Part shown: one piece after another, positions 21,535 to 33,348 of the stretch
Layout: each line of letters starts with the position of its first letter
How positions within the stretch are numbered: the first letter of the stretch is position 1
DNA from: Trematomus loennbergii
Taxonomy: Eukaryota; Chordata; Actinopteri; Perciformes; Nototheniidae
Reading direction: 5' to 3'
Assembly: GCA_012861695.1 (NCBI GenBank)
Contig: JAAOOA010000613.1
Location: forward strand, 102,501 to 166,500
Length of the DNA: 64,000 nucleotides
The notes under the pieces: generated by a model
What the model saw: only the letters and a program-made list of their open reading frames with translations
What the model was told of the DNA's origin: nothing
Database searches by the model: none
Translations under genes and position numbers: made by a program

Positions 21535-23139
21535 ATCTAGATCTACCATATCTATGCTAAATTACTATAGCTGTAGATGAACTGAGGTTGTGGTATCTGT
21601 ACGTCTCTACAACTTCTGGTCGTTTTTTTAAGGTTTATTTAAAACTCAACCATAAGATCTGGTTGTTAATTGACTGGAAGTGTTCCTCACTTTGAACCAA
21701 TCTTTGTTGGAAAGTTATTATGCCGCTGATTAACATGCTTTTCCCGGCCCTAAATCACAACGTGCTGCAAAATAAAGCACTATGTTTCTTTAACACGATA
21801 TAAAATCGACCGTGAACTGTCAGATCTCAACAACAAGTTATATATACAGATAAACAAAGGTTCAGCTTGAAGTTTAAACTCTGCTTTGACATCGTGTCCA
21901 TTGCAAACAATCGTTACTATAAACCAATGAATGTTGCATAGTAGAAATCAAATACTGGCGATAAATGGTATCCAATGATGCACTTCTCTTCACTGTGAGG
22001 TTTCTTGCATCCTAAATACTTGCCTTGAGATTTTTTTGTGTTGCTTTGAACCACTCTGTTCTTTTTTTTCCTCATATGGTCAATGTTTGAGCTTCAAGAA
22101 GAACATACCTGGAGGGTTTAAAAGATTCTTGCCCGAAGGCTTTGGCTGAGCTTCAGACAGTTTTGGACCTTAACATATTCACATCAAACACAGTTCCAGT
22201 TTCTTACTCCATGTCTCTCTCTCACAGGTCAGCAGATCCCCACGCTGCTCGCTTTCTCTCCGTCCAATTACTCTGGCAGCGAGTGAACTTTGAGCGAGGA
22301 AAAGTACAGACTGTTTCAAGAGATGAGAAACTAAGTTAACCTGATTTGAGTCTTATTGTTGAGAATCCAGACATGCCAGTATACTTCACATTTGAATTAT
22401 AGAGATATATCAAAATTCAGCAGGGCTTCTTTTGCAGCTTTTAATGTGTCATGTTTTAGTTTTCCAATAAATGTAGGATCAAATTTGGATACATTAGGAG
22501 CACCTGCTAAATGTTGCTATCGCCTTAAAATGATGGAAAAAGTTTCAGATGATAGTGCAAATGATCCATGTGAACTAAGTAAGGTAAGGGTGATTAGCTG
22601 CACATTATCCTGCTTATTACATGGCTACCTACTAAAGAAACCAACAACTGTATTCACAATATTGATTTTAAAATGATCATATGGCTTTCGCTAACAGAAA
22701 ATAGTTTGTTACACTGCCTACCAACTGTGGCGTCAGCAACGTAACTTAAAATGACGGCAGCACTGATCGTGGTTGTCTGTAACTGTCCAAGTCTGTCCAC
22801 ATGAATCTATTATTAAAACAATTCATCTATTCCATTAACCAGTCTTCAAACACTGCCAGAGCCCATACTGTGTTCCTGTTAGTGTTTACTTACTTAATTC
22901 AAAAGTATTCCATGGTGTTTTTCTTACGGATTAACTCATATTTGTTGTCCACAGCTGACGTTAAATCGACCGGACTTCTTTCTACAGATTGATATGACTA
23001 CACATAGTCCCTTGATCCTCCTTGCAACGTTCTGTTAGCCAGAATGAACAACCAAGGAAATGTCCAAATTGACCAATCAGAATCGAGTATTCAACTAAGT
23101 CGTGTGAAAATGTGAAATAACACTTGTAATATCTACTTT
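21535..23139. other. Noncoding stretch, no gene recognised
   Basis: Several short open frames (for example 22142-22339 and 22356-22676, +) lack recognisable domains. No terminal repeats, RNA genes or tandem arrays seen. Confidence 0.4.
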
Positions 23140-23345
23140 TACAACGTATTAATGTTATTTCACCCTGCTACTTTCCTACATTACTCTTATAATGCTGCTA
23201 CTTATTGTTACACCTTGGTTGTGCACATTTGATTTTGATAATGTAAGCTTCTAACTTATTATTAGTAAGTCTATTCCATAGTCTTCTATCTGCTGTAACG
23301 TTGTTCATTTCCCCGGCTGTGAGAAGAATTAAGAATATCTGATTC
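23140..23345 (+). mobile_element. Non-LTR retrotransposon 3' tail fragment
   Basis: The segment has the arrangement of the tail at 9830-10113: TGCTACTTATTGTTACACC, then TTCATTTCCCCGGCTGTGAG, then ATATCTGATTCTGA. It is a diverged LINE 3' UTR relic with no coding sequence. Confidence 0.4.
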
Positions 23346-24017
23346 TGAGCTCTAAGTTCATCAAATTGAATACATGTTTGTTTTGTTGGATGTTTTTTCT
23401 TTGATTAGCTAAATCAGTATAAAGCAGCACATCAGAAAAACAATCAAACCACAAATGAGAATTTCTAAATGAATGGCAGATGCTGCACGGTCCAGCAGAA
23501 TATTTGTAATTACTTTCATGCGTCTTAAGTTCATTTGGGCCTGTCAAAACATCCAGCTCTCTCTTTTAGCCTCCTAATTACGTTTTAATTGAGAACAAGG
23601 TCCAATTTGCAATAACAACAAGGGGTAAAAGGTTCTCTTTAGGCCGCCCAATGACAGGTGAACAATGTAAACACTATTTATCATCAGAATGATAATACTG
23701 TGTTTGCTCACGTTGCACATCCCATAAACGCTGCTTTACAGGAGTTATTTTCCTGAGTCCGTGTTCTTTGTTTGTTCCCTTTACGATTTCCATTCATCCA
23801 GCGGTGATGAGGAGTCTCACTTCACTTGTTCCATTAACTTTATTGCTAATAATATATTTCATTATGGCCTGTTATTGGAAAGAATATTGCAATCTGCTCA
23901 TGATAGCTCACGTCTAAAATTGTTAATTAAGTAAATGAATGGTGAAGCCCAAACCTACATTAGCATACCGTAATTGAATGTCACTCTTGGTTATTCTGCT
24001 CTTGAACTGATGGATGG

Positions 24018-24019
<2 letters not shown>
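23346..24019. other. Noncoding stretch with TAATTA motifs
   Basis: No gene. Several homeodomain-like cores occur (CCTAATTACG near 23572 and GTTAATTAAG near 23922). This is compatible with regulatory DNA but not specific in AT-rich sequence. Confidence 0.35.
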
Positions 24020-24066
<47 letters not shown>

Positions 24067-24091
24067 ACACACACAACACACACACACCACA

Positions 24092-24122
<31 letters not shown>

Positions 24123-24129
24123 CCACACA

Positions 24130-24169
<40 letters not shown>
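24020..24169. repeat. (CA)n microsatellite with CCACAC interruptions
   Basis: About 150 bp of CA repeats broken by repeated CC interruptions in the middle third. Open frames over it are artefacts. Confidence 0.97.
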
Positions 24170-24171
<2 letters not shown>

Positions 24172-24456
24172 ACACTGGTTATCTCTGTGCATTCATCTGC
24201 AGTATTGACTAAAACTCAACCTAACACGATGACTCTGTCGTACAGACTTAATCGCATCTCAACAGGCTGCTTTGCTAACGATCAATGCAACGTCCGAAAG
24301 ATTTATTTCACAAGGTCAGCGGTCACACAAAAAAAGAAGGAAAATACAGTAACATTTAACAGAGACCTTGTTCTTTCAATTGTGATATGAAGCCCGTCTC
24401 CATCATGTCAGGGACACTGTGAATGTAAATAGTAAAGCTGTTTAAATACGCATTAA

Positions 24457-26047
24457 AGAGGCCCTATTATGCTTTTTGAGGTTTTGCCTTTCCTGTAGTG
24501 TGTTATTTAGGTTTTAGTGCATGTAAATGGTCTGCAAAGTCTAAAATCCCATTGTACATGATAGGCTAAGGGGCGGGACATCTCTAAGCTGTTGACCAAT
24601 CACAACAGAGCCGGCCAGCTAACCAATCAGAGCAGACTGGGCTCTGGTTTCAGACGGAGGGTGAAAAGAGGTGCTGCAGCACAGGCAGTATGAGAAAAAT
24701 AAAGAGCTTTTTGAACATTAAAGCAGAGAGAGGACTCTTTAAAGTAGAGACACTACATACTGATATACACCTGAACATCAGCAGGAGAGGACTCTTTAAA
24801 GTAGAGACACTACATACTGATATACACCTGAACATCAGCAGGAGAGGACTCTTTAAAGTAGAGACACTACATACTGATATACACCTGAACATCAGCAGGA
24901 GAGGACTCTTTAAAGTAGAGACACTACATACTGATATACACCTGAACATCAGCAGGAGAGGACTCTTTAAAGTAGAGACACTACATACTGATATACACCT
25001 GAACATCAGCAGGAGAGGACTCTTTAAAGTAGAGACACTACATACTGATATACACCTGAACATCAGCAGGAGAGGACTCTTTAAAGTAGAGACACTACAT
25101 ACTGATATACACCTGAACATCAGCAGGAGAGGACTCTTTAAAGTAGAGACACTACATACTGATATACACCTGAACATCAGCAGGAGAGGACTCTTTAAAG
25201 TAGAGACACTACATACTGATATACACCTGAACATCAGCAGGAGAGGACTCTTTAAAGTAGAGACACTACATACTGATATACACCTGAACATCAGCAGGAG
25301 AGGACTCTTTAAAGTAGAGACACTACATACTGATATACACCTGAACATCAGCAGGAGAGGACTCTTTAAAGTAGAGACACTACATACTGATATACACCTG
25401 AACATCAGCAGGAGAGGACTCTTTAAAGTAGAGACACTACATACTGATATACACCTGAACATCAGCAGGAGAGGACTCTTTAAAGTAGAGACACTACATA
25501 CTGATATACACCTGAACATCAGCAGGAGAGGACTCTTTAAAGTAGAGACACTACATACTGATATACACCTGAACATCAGCAGGAGAGGACTCTTTAAAGT
25601 AGAGACACTACATACTGATATACACCTGAACATCTGCAGGAGAGGACTCTTTAAAGTAGAGACACTACATACTGATATACACCTGAACATCAGCAGGAGA
25701 GGACTCTTTAAAGTAGAGACACTACATACTGATATACACCTGAACATCAGCAGGAGAGGACTCTTTAAAGTAGAGACACTACATACTGATATACACCTGA
25801 ACATCAGCAGGAGAGGACTCTTTAAAGTAGAGACACTACATACTGATATACACCTGAACATCAGCAGGAGAGGACTCTTTAAAGTAGAGACACTACATAC
25901 TGATATACACCTGAACATCAGCAGGAGAGGACTCTTTAAAGTAGAGACACTACATACTGATATACACCTGAACATCAGCAGGAGAGGACTCTTTAAAGTA
26001 GAGACACTACATACTGATATACACCTGAAAATGTGCAGAATGTCCTC
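24457..26047 (+). mobile_element. TTAA-B element carrying a 57-bp minisatellite
   Basis: Flanked by TTAA at 24453-24456 and 26048-26051. The left end is AGAGGCCCTATTATGC, and the right end GCAGAATGTCCTCT is an imperfect inverse. The left ~270 bp contains GGGGCGGGACATCTCTAAGC and two CCAAT boxes (GACCAATCACAAC, AACCAATCAGAGC). Almost all the rest is a tandem array. A second copy begins at 44074 with the same 5' module and a shorter array. It encodes no transposase and is probably a piggyBac or Kolobok derivative by target-site type. Confidence 0.82.
24729..26039. repeat. 57-bp minisatellite, 23 units, coding-frame compatible
   Basis: The unit begins AGAGGACTCTTTAAAGTAGA and continues GACACTACATACTGATATAC, then ACCTGAACATCAGCAGG. 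Length 57 equals 19 codons, so frames without stops stay open across the whole array on both strands. This gives a 453-codon frame on + (period starting RGLFKVETLHTDIHLNISR) and a 441-codon frame on -. Units are almost identical; I see one internal variant (CATCTGCAGG near 25632) and a diverged last unit. Such uniformity implies recent expansion or homogenisation. I regard the frames as fortuitous, not as a gene. Confidence 0.97.
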
Positions 26048-26051
26048 TTAA

Positions 26052-26762
26052 GGTAAAATTGTCAGGTTTTCCAGTATTTAAAATCGCAGTTTCTAAGTTC
26101 ATAGTTGCTTTAAGTAATACAATATATTTGTCACCTATATACCTGTATCCAAAAGTCCAGGTAATGCTAGAAACTAGGTACGTTTAAGTACAAGGCAATG
26201 CTGTTAAATTAAAGGTGTTGCAAAATGTGAGATCTTGCAGCAAAAGGTTTTAAAATCTAAAAATGTTCTGATCAATGTTCTTTTCACACTGCAAGCCCAT
26301 TATTATGGACAGAGCTCCCTTTGCTCTTTCTCTGCTTCCTCAAACCTGTGACATGAGTTTGATTAGGAAACAGTTTTGTAAGGACACATCTGAAGCCTGT
26401 GAAGGGTATTTATAAAGTCATTGTCCACCTTCTGCTGGCTAGTTTAAACTCTAACAATGGACCACATTTGATCAAATTGCACGTCAAATCTTAAACTTAA
26501 TAGTACTTAACAATTACTGCTTTTAGATAAAGTTGTTGGACTAAAAAGGTTCAGCATTTCTTGCTCTGTTTCTATGTATTTGTATGTCTTGAGTATAGCA
26601 TCTGTCGCATTGTTGGGAGAGAAAACATGTTCATTGCCAAAACTAAACTGTACTATATCGTGCAAAGACAAAAAAGCCTTTGAATCCTTTGTATCTTGAA
26701 TCTGGAGTAAAAGTTGCACGATATCAATGTAATTCATTTCTTACCTACTTTAGATAAACACC
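26052..26762. other. Noncoding stretch, no gene recognised
   Basis: A 76-codon open frame lies on the minus strand (26507-26737). It is of non-repetitive composition, but I recognise no domain and see no convincing splice sites. Confidence 0.4.
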
Positions 26763-26766
26763 TTAA

Positions 26767-27253
26767 AGTGGACCTATCATGGTATATTTAAATTATATAT
26801 TGTAGGGCCATACCTATATAAGGTATATTTATACGTTTCTGTTTTCAAAATACCAAACAGATCATGCATTTTAGCCATGCCTCATTTCGCCTCAATTTGC
26901 ACTTTTTTTTAGCTCTGCTCTGCAAGGGCAGATTTAGTGAGAACAGCACACCTACAGGCCTGGCATATGTACTACAGCGTCTCCAGCGCTTTCGACGGCA
27001 ATGGCCGTGGCTGTCTCCTCCTGATTGGTGGAGTTGGCCCAATAGCCGTAGCGCCACCATCCTGACGTCAGGACAGTGTTCAAATCTGGATCAGTTTTTA
27101 TCAGATCCGTTGCAGCCCCTTTTTTAGAGATTTGGGTATGGAGGAAAATAGAGAGGGTTGTGTTTTCTGACACTTGGTGAGTTCCCTGGAACACGGGTAC
27201 ACATATTCATGTATAAAAGACGTACAAAAGTGCATTTTGCTGATAGGTCCCCT
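26767..27253 (-). mobile_element. TTAA-A MITE, copy 3
   Basis: About 487 bp, flanked by TTAA (26763-26766 and 27254-27257). Left end AGTGGACCTATCATGG; the right end lacks one base (TTTTGCTGATAGGTCCCCT). It keeps the CRE palindrome (TGACGTCA, 27063-27070) and the GATTGGTGGAG motif. Diverged slightly from the other copies. Confidence 0.87.
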
Positions 27254-27257
27254 TTAA

Positions 27258-28230
27258 TTTCTCACCTTTGTTATGTTGCCAAACTGTTGCATCCAGATGG
27301 CGGTAACTGCACAATAACCAAACTAAGCACTGACGTAATGTAACGTGAGATGTATGGGCAAGTTAACACTGGAATGGGCTTTAAACTGGGAAATGAGGCC
27401 TTTACTACTTGATTAGTAGCCATTCCTGGTGAAAATGAGGTTGGCTGTGACTTTGAATACAAAGCCGCAGGAAGTGTGAGCTCATTCCTCTCCCCTCCTT
27501 CTGCTCAAGAACCTTTTTTCAGAGCTTTAGTATCGCCGGAGAAGATCACACCCTGCATGGCATGAGCTCCATCACCGCTGCCTGCCTCAAGACAGATGTA
27601 AGAGACAAAGGCAGACCGGATGGCCGCGGGAAGAAACAAAAAAGAAGGTGTCTGGTCGCTAGCGCCTAATGAGGATAAGAAAAAATATGGAGTCCTTTCT
27701 TTTGCTTCTTAACTCCTTTAGATGCCTGGGCCCTGGTGATAAAGAAGGCGAGGAAAAATGGCGTTCATTTCATAGAGCTGGCTGCAGCAGAAAGGGAGGT
27801 TTTCTCAAGATATAAAAGTTTAAAGGTGCTGTCGCCTGAAGTGAACTTCAGCTGAGTTATTGATCAGGGAAGACTGTCCAATTAAATTCCTTTTCTCACA
27901 CTGATTTGTCACACTCGGTTATGTTCTCTTATTCTTCTCCTGAAAAGTTCTTATCGTAGATGAACAATCCACAAACTACTCCAAGGGCCTTTTCTTTTGC
28001 CTTCTGGCAGGGCGCTGGGGAGAGCCTCGTCCCAGCGTTTCATAAATAAATAAATTCTCCAAAATATGTTTTTTTATGTTTCTTTTACAACTATATCTCC
28101 CTGTTTGTTTGTTTACTGTTACATCCAAAGGGAAGACGCTTGTTCTCACACTTTTCAAGATGAGCCTCAGCTGTTAAGAGACGAGGACAACTCACTTGTG
28201 GCGATAAAAGTACAACCCTTACCGGCCGCA
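27258..28230. other. Noncoding stretch, no gene recognised
   Basis: Mixed-composition single-copy sequence between a MITE and the segmental duplication. Blocks around 27480-27850 look constrained by composition but carry no coding frame. Confidence 0.4.
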
Positions 28231-28356
28231 ACATTCAGGGCTTTTCGGTCATTGATATTAAAGTTTCTGAATGAAAGACATGGCCAAAAACTAGCTTTGC
28301 CTCCAACATCTACAGTAACATCACTGGCGCCTTCCTGAAAAGTTAAAATACTTTAA

Positions 28357-28842
28357 AGTGGACCTATCATGCTATATTTGAATAATATAGTGTAGGACCA
28401 TACCTATATAAGGCATATTTATACTTTTTTTTTCAAAATACCAAACAGATCATGCATTTTAGCCATGCCTCATTTTGCTCAATTTGACCATTTCTAGCTC
28501 TGTTTTTGCAAGGGCAGATTCTGTGAGAACAGCACCATCTACAGGCCTGGCATATGTACTGCAGCGTCTCCAGCGCTTTCGAACGGCAATGGCCGTGGCT
28601 GTCTCCTCCTGATTGTGGAGTTGGCCCAATAGCCGTAGCGCCACTGTCCTGACGTCAGGACAGTGTTCAAATCTGGATCAGTTTTGATCAGATCCGTTGC
28701 AGCCCCTTTTTTAGAGATTTGGGTATGGAGGAAAATAGAGAGGGTTGTGTTTTCTGACACTTGGTGAGTTCCCTGGAACACCGGGGACACATATTCATGT
28801 ATAGAAGACGTACAAAAGTGCATTTTGCATGATAGGTCCCCT
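28357..28842 (-). mobile_element. TTAA-A MITE, copy 4, with empty-site control
   Basis: About 486 bp, flanked by TTAA (28353-28356 and 28843-28846). Unit B of the duplication carries the same flank without the element (AAAATACTTTAAACTGAAAG, around 30210-30230). There, one TTAA stands where unit A has TTAA-element-TTAA. This proves the target duplication and the exact ends AGTGGACC and GGTCCCCT. CRE core at 28650-28657. Terminal and internal sequence is close to copy 2. Confidence 0.95.
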
Positions 28843-29577
28843 TTAAACTGAAAGTACTCGGAGCAGGGCACAAAAACGCTCTCTCCCCATTGGAAACATC
28901 ACAAAAAAATGCTGAAGGTAAGTGAAATGCGCTATGTGGAAACAGGCCCTAAATATATATAATTTGAAAACACATTAAAAGTGCATAACTTCATCTAAGA
29001 GTCACACGCGTGTTTCTAGTTGCAAAACAATTAAACAGAGACTTTTTTAACATACAGTATCTTAAGCAAAATAGCCTGAGGCACAGAAGCAGCCGATCTA
29101 ACCATACAGTATACGCAAGAGCAAGAAGCAACCATAAGAAACCCAAAAAACTGTCAACCCAAATCTCAGTGCTATGATGACGGTGGAGTAAGCAACACCA
29201 ATAACTAACAGGTTTATTATTTACTGATCTGGAATGGTAGATATTATATATTGAATGTCCAGTCCTCTTCCCTCACAGTCGCCCCTAACATTTCCCTGGT
29301 AAACACTGTTCCAAGAGAGCTACAGGTGCCGTCCTGTCACTTTCATTAGACGGCAGATATCTAAATGTAGAGCTCCGTTAACCAAGTGTCAGGGCGTCAT
29401 TAGCAGCGGGTCAAACTGCATTATGCTCAGACTCTCCGATCGCTACGGCTTCTCCACGGCACACAGACAAAAGGTGTCAGAGGAAGGTAAACAAGACTTC
29501 ACTCAAACATGCATACCATCAGAGGAAGATATTCCCATTCAGAGAATAGTATAGTTGGCTGTATTATCTCCTTAGAC

Positions 29578-30069
29578 CAGGTGTCCAAACCTTTTTCACC
29601 GAGGGCCACATACAGAAAAAATATACGAAGTGCTGGGCCACTCGCTAGAAGTGAGGTATATTGCCTCATAAGTTAAGTTAGCAAAATCAATCAAATGCAG
29701 GTCAATGATGCTTGATACTTGAATATGCTTTAAGAAAAACAAACTCTCCATAGGGTTTCATTTATTTTGTTAGCAGCTCATTCCTTCAAACAGAAGCCTC
29801 CGATTTATTATAATAAGAGGAAATATGAAGGGTTTATTTCAAGCTTGTTATGTAAATAAGTTATTGGCTTTTTTCTTGTCAACTTAGATTTGTTAGAAAA
29901 TGTTTCCACTTTAATTACTGAATTCATTGAAAAGTGGGCTTATTAACACATGAATACTACTGTGATATATTTTTATATATTAATTTAGAAGTACAATATA
30001 AGACAAGCACAAGTTTAATTTGTGGGCCATATTCCATTATACCTCAAAAATGTAGTTTGGACACCCCTG
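29578..30069. mobile_element. hAT-E element in duplication unit A
   Basis: Ends CAGGTGTCCAAACC and GTTTGGACACCCCTG are inverted repeats (one G lost on the left). An exact 8-bp duplication CCTTAGAC flanks it at 29570-29577 and 30070-30077. Subterminal GGGCCACATACAG and GGGCCATATTCCA motifs fit a vertebrate hAT MITE. Because unit B has it at the same site, it predates the segmental duplication. Confidence 0.88.
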
Positions 30070-30312
30070 CCTTAGACAAACGCTTGAATGTCCAGTACAA
30101 CATTCAGGGCTTTTTGGTCATTGATATGAAAGTTTCTGAATGAAAGACATGACCAAAAACAAGCTTTACCTCCAACATCTACAGTAACGTCACTGGCGCC
30201 TTCCTGAAAAGTTAAAATACTTTAAACTGAAAGTACTCGGAGCAGGGGCACAAAAACGCTCTCTCCCCGTTGGAAACGATACAAAAAACATGCTGATGCT
30301 CATTGAAATGTG

Positions 30313-30703
30313 TGATGCCCTGTGGGTTCATCTGGAGAGGGTGTGGCTGTACTGCATCCAGCCGCCTTGATTGTAGTAACTCAGGCTGGCACATGGGTCT
30401 GGTGCCCTGCAGCTATTTAAAGCCTCTCTGCTCCTCTCTGTCTTCCCGCTGCTTTTCCTACAGGCCGCCGGTTGTGTTGAGTATAGCTGTTGTTACTTTA
30501 GTTGCTTTTCTTTGTGCACCTCAACACCCTAACACTTACACATCCATGCTACTCTCACCCTGCATTTACATTACTGATACCACTGACGTCCTCATGCACT
30601 TCATTCATTTGGTTAATTTGAATTGTTTGTTGAATAAACATATTTTTAACCGTTGATATGGTGTGTCTCCTCTTTGTTGTGGCATTCTGAGCAGGTCATA
30701 ACA
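30313..30703 (+). mobile_element. Putative solo LTR
   Basis: Compared with unit A, this 391-bp block interrupts the sequence GAAATGCGCTATGTGG. It begins TGATGCCCTG and ends GGTCATAACA (TG...CA). Flanks are 5 bp, ATGTG and AAGCG, each one change from the empty-site ATGCG. Inside are a TATA-like TATTTAA (30414-30420) and a polyadenylation signal AATAAA (30633-30638) in LTR order. No internal retroelement coding remains. Gypsy- or ERV-type cannot be decided from the LTR alone. Confidence 0.62.
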
Positions 30704-30784
30704 AAGCGCTATGTGGAAACAGGCCCTAAATACATATAATTTTAAATCACATTAAAAGCGCATAACTTCATCTAAGTGACACTC

Positions 30785-31334
30785 CGCTCCTCCGCTCCCT
30801 TCACTGGCTTCCAGTAACTGCTAGAATCCACTTCAAGACACTGGTACTTGCGTACCATGCTGTGAATGGATCTGGCCCTTCCTACATCCAGGACATGGTT
30901 AAACCATACACCCCAGCACGTGCACTCCGCTCTGCATCAGCCAACGGCTCGCTGCACCCGCACTGCGAGGGGGACCCAAGTTCCCATCAGCAAAAAACAC
31001 GTGGGTTTGCTATCCTGGCTCCAAATGGTGGAATGAGCTCCCCATTGACATCAGGACAGCAGAAAGCTTACACATCTTCCGGCGCAGACTGAAAACTCAT
31101 CTCTTTCGACTCCACTTCGAGCAATACAATGACTAACAAAGCACTTATATACTAATAAAGGACTGGCTTATCTAAAGCTAGTTGAGTAGCACTTGAAATG
31201 TTTTGGGCTCTATGAAACCTGATGTACTTATTGATTCAGTTTTCTTCAAGTTTGTATCTTCTTGGTCGAATGCACTTATTGTAAGTTGCTTTGGATAAAA
31301 GCGTCAGCTAAATGCAATGTAATGTAATGTAATG
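30785..31334 (+). mobile_element. L2-clade LINE 3' fragment
   Basis: Absent from duplication unit A at the same site. It encodes a C-terminal LINE piece: LHWLPVTARIHFKTLVLAYH, then NGSGPSYIQDMVKPYTPAR. After a frameshift near 30970-31000 it continues WNELPIDIRTAESLHIFRRR and LKTHLF, ending in a stop at about 31133. The 3' end has GCTTTGGATAAAAGCGTC and a (TGTAA)n tail at about 31313-31334, a hallmark of fish L2 LINEs such as UnaL2. 5'-truncated and dead. Confidence 0.8.
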
Positions 31335-31566
31335 TTTCTAGTTGCAAAACAATTAAACAGAGACTTTTCTAACATATCTTTAGCAAAATAGCCTGAGGCA
31401 CAGAAGCCGACGATCTAACGTTTCTACACAAAGCAAGAAGCAACCATAAGAAACCAAAAGCCTGTCAACACAAATCTCAGTGCTATGATGAAGGTGGAGT
31501 AAGCAACACCAATTACTAACAGGTTTTGTTATTTACTGATCTGAATGGTAGATATTTATATTGAAT

Positions 31567-33348
31567 GCTTCACTTTCTTTGCCTCTACTGTCAGCTATTT
31601 TGACAAGTGTAAGACATGTTGGTGATTTCCCTCTAAAGATTCTCTTGTTTGTGCAAGTGATGCAGTGTTTATGTCCAGAACCTTTATTGTGAAAAGTAAG
31701 AACTGAAGCTATAAAGCCTGCTGTTGACAATGTGGGAGCCATAAAGAGTCTGCTGTCTTTATTCAGAGTATACAGAGCCTTTGTTTTTTTAATTTTATTA
31801 CCTTCATAAGAGCAGGAGCAACTCAAGCGCAATCCTTTTACTCAGGTGCTGCCACGGAGCCTTTATTTCCCTGGGGGAACTGACCCGGTGGCAGATTGAA
31901 TTGCATTTTAAAGCGGGGCTTATAGGAAACCAATCTAAACACAGATGGTGTTGCTATTTCACAGCCATTACATTGTGCAATCAGCATTTATTTCATTAAA
32001 ATGCGGTGAAGCTCTCAAGTTGTTTATTGTAACTTTAAGAGTTTGAGTACATTGGAAATGGGCACTGAATACTAACGGGGACCACAGATGGAAATGAGCT
32101 AATAGCTAAACTTTTGATTTGTTTTATGCATGGTCATTATTGAATATACATTATAATATGCCAATAGAGTCCTGCACATGTACCTCAAGATCTATTTCTC
32201 AAAATAAATGTGTTTATAAAAGTGAGAAACCCGATCTATCCAAAAAGCATATTCTTAGGAAATGTTTTGATTGATTTGTTGGTACATTTCCCCTTAACAT
32301 GCACTCACAATCACACACACTTCCATGTGAATGTTCTGCAGCCACGTGTTACTTTTACGAGCCCCAATGATAACCTTTGGTAAATGTCCCTCTATTATCC
32401 CCTATTTGTCACCTGTCTGTATATTTGACCTCTGACAGTGTTTACTTTCCTAGTACGAATTTTCCAGACGGTTAATGTTATTTTTCAGCGCCGTCCTTTG
32501 ATGGATGCCAAGTAAATGTAGCTGACCTTGTTTGCTGAAGTGTATTTTTATTTTGCCGAGATAAGAGCATATCTACAGCCTGTCTATACTGCACGGTTTA
32601 ACTCAGCCATTACAGCTGTGACTGTCACATGAATGTCTTTTAAGCTTAGCTGTCTCAGTAACACTGCATTATGCCCAACAGCTAAGATCCAGAGACATCC
32701 TTTTGAGAGCTACTGTGGTTTAGATTTCCATTAAATTGAATCTATTGCTGCTGATATCTCCTGTTTCTCAGGAATCTTACTACTGCAGTGCTATAGCTAC
32801 TAATGTTAACCACACTGAAAAAAAGCTGCTCCAAAAATAAGGAAAAAAATAAAAGGAAAACAAGTGTTCTCGCTTGTAATAAATAGAAAAATCTGTTAAT
32901 AGAACAAGTGAACATTTGCTTGTAAGATTCTTGAAATAAGAAATATTTAGACAAATCAGATCTTGTTACTAGCTGGGAGAACTTGTTTTGAACTACCAGG
33001 ATCAGGAAATGCTCAATAGTTTTCTGGTTCTGATGTTGATTTTCCATAAAAAATGTCTACAACTCAAATAAAGGTGTTTTTCAAGAGTCTTTGACTACAC
33101 AAGATACTTCTGTCTAAAACAAGACCCATATCTATACATTTTGGCTTCTTATATCAAGTGTAAAAACATATTCTAGAAATTAGACAAATATACTTTGACT
33201 TATAGTAGAGTTGTTGTAGTGCACTCCTTTATCACTCCCTTCAGACTGCTTTGTGGTGGACAGTGATGAACTGTGGCTGTGGGCGGCTTTCAAGAGTGAA
33301 TAAATGGTTAACAGAACTACCAGGAAAAATAACCAGATTCCCAACAGA
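31567..33348. other. Segment present only in duplication unit B
   Basis: Noncoding 1.8 kb between TATATTGAATG and TCCAGTTCTCTTCCC blocks that are adjacent in unit A. I see no inverted termini at its edges, so deletion from unit A is as likely as insertion into B. It contains the interspersed repeat at 32806-33188. The remainder (for example 32430-32580) is single-copy looking. Confidence 0.6.
32806..33188 (+). repeat. Interspersed repeat, copy 1 of 2
   Basis: Shares with 52500-52925 the ordered motifs CTGAAAAAAAGCTGCTCC, TAATAGAACAAGTGA, TAAGATTCTTGAAATAAGAA, AAATCAGATCTTGT, AGCTGGGAGAACT, and a final ATTAGACAAATATACTT. It has the feel of an old MITE, but I cannot define its termini or target duplication. 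Confidence 0.7.

Larger units (their letters stand above)
28231..30099 (+). repeat. Tandem segmental duplication, unit A
   Basis: Begins ACATTCAGGGCTTTTCGG and ends CGCTTGAATGTCCAGTACA, where unit B begins with the same ACATTCAGGG. The two units share long colinear blocks (CTGAAAGTACTCGGAGCAGG, CTAGTTGCAAAACAATTAAA, GAGCTACAGGTGCCGTCCTG). Unit A contains a TTAA-A MITE at 28357-28842 and a hAT-E copy at 29578-30069. It lacks the solo LTR, the L2 fragment and the 31567-33348 segment of unit B. Confidence 0.9.

Noticed and set aside
20908..21542. Target-site duplication for the first hAT-D copy
   Set aside because: The adjacent 8-bp flanks (TCCCATAT and ATCTAGAT) do not match. Only a looser 17-18 bp similarity is present, so I did not claim one.
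24729..26039. CRISPR-like array
   Set aside because: Units are directly tandem with no variable spacers, and the sequence is vertebrate.
24690..26051. Apparent 453-residue repeat protein (and 441 residues on the other strand)
   Set aside because: The frame exists only because a 57-bp tandem unit without stops is repeated. Both strands are open equally, and the array lies inside a MITE.
26507..26737. 76-codon minus-strand frame beginning MNYIDIVQLL
   Set aside because: Composition is not repetitive, but there is no recognised domain, no clear splice site and no second evidence.
28539..28871. Recurrent ~100-residue open frame (also near 4347, 6564, 26952, 45842)
   Set aside because: It is the translation of the TTAA-A MITE, shifting and breaking from copy to copy, with no domain.
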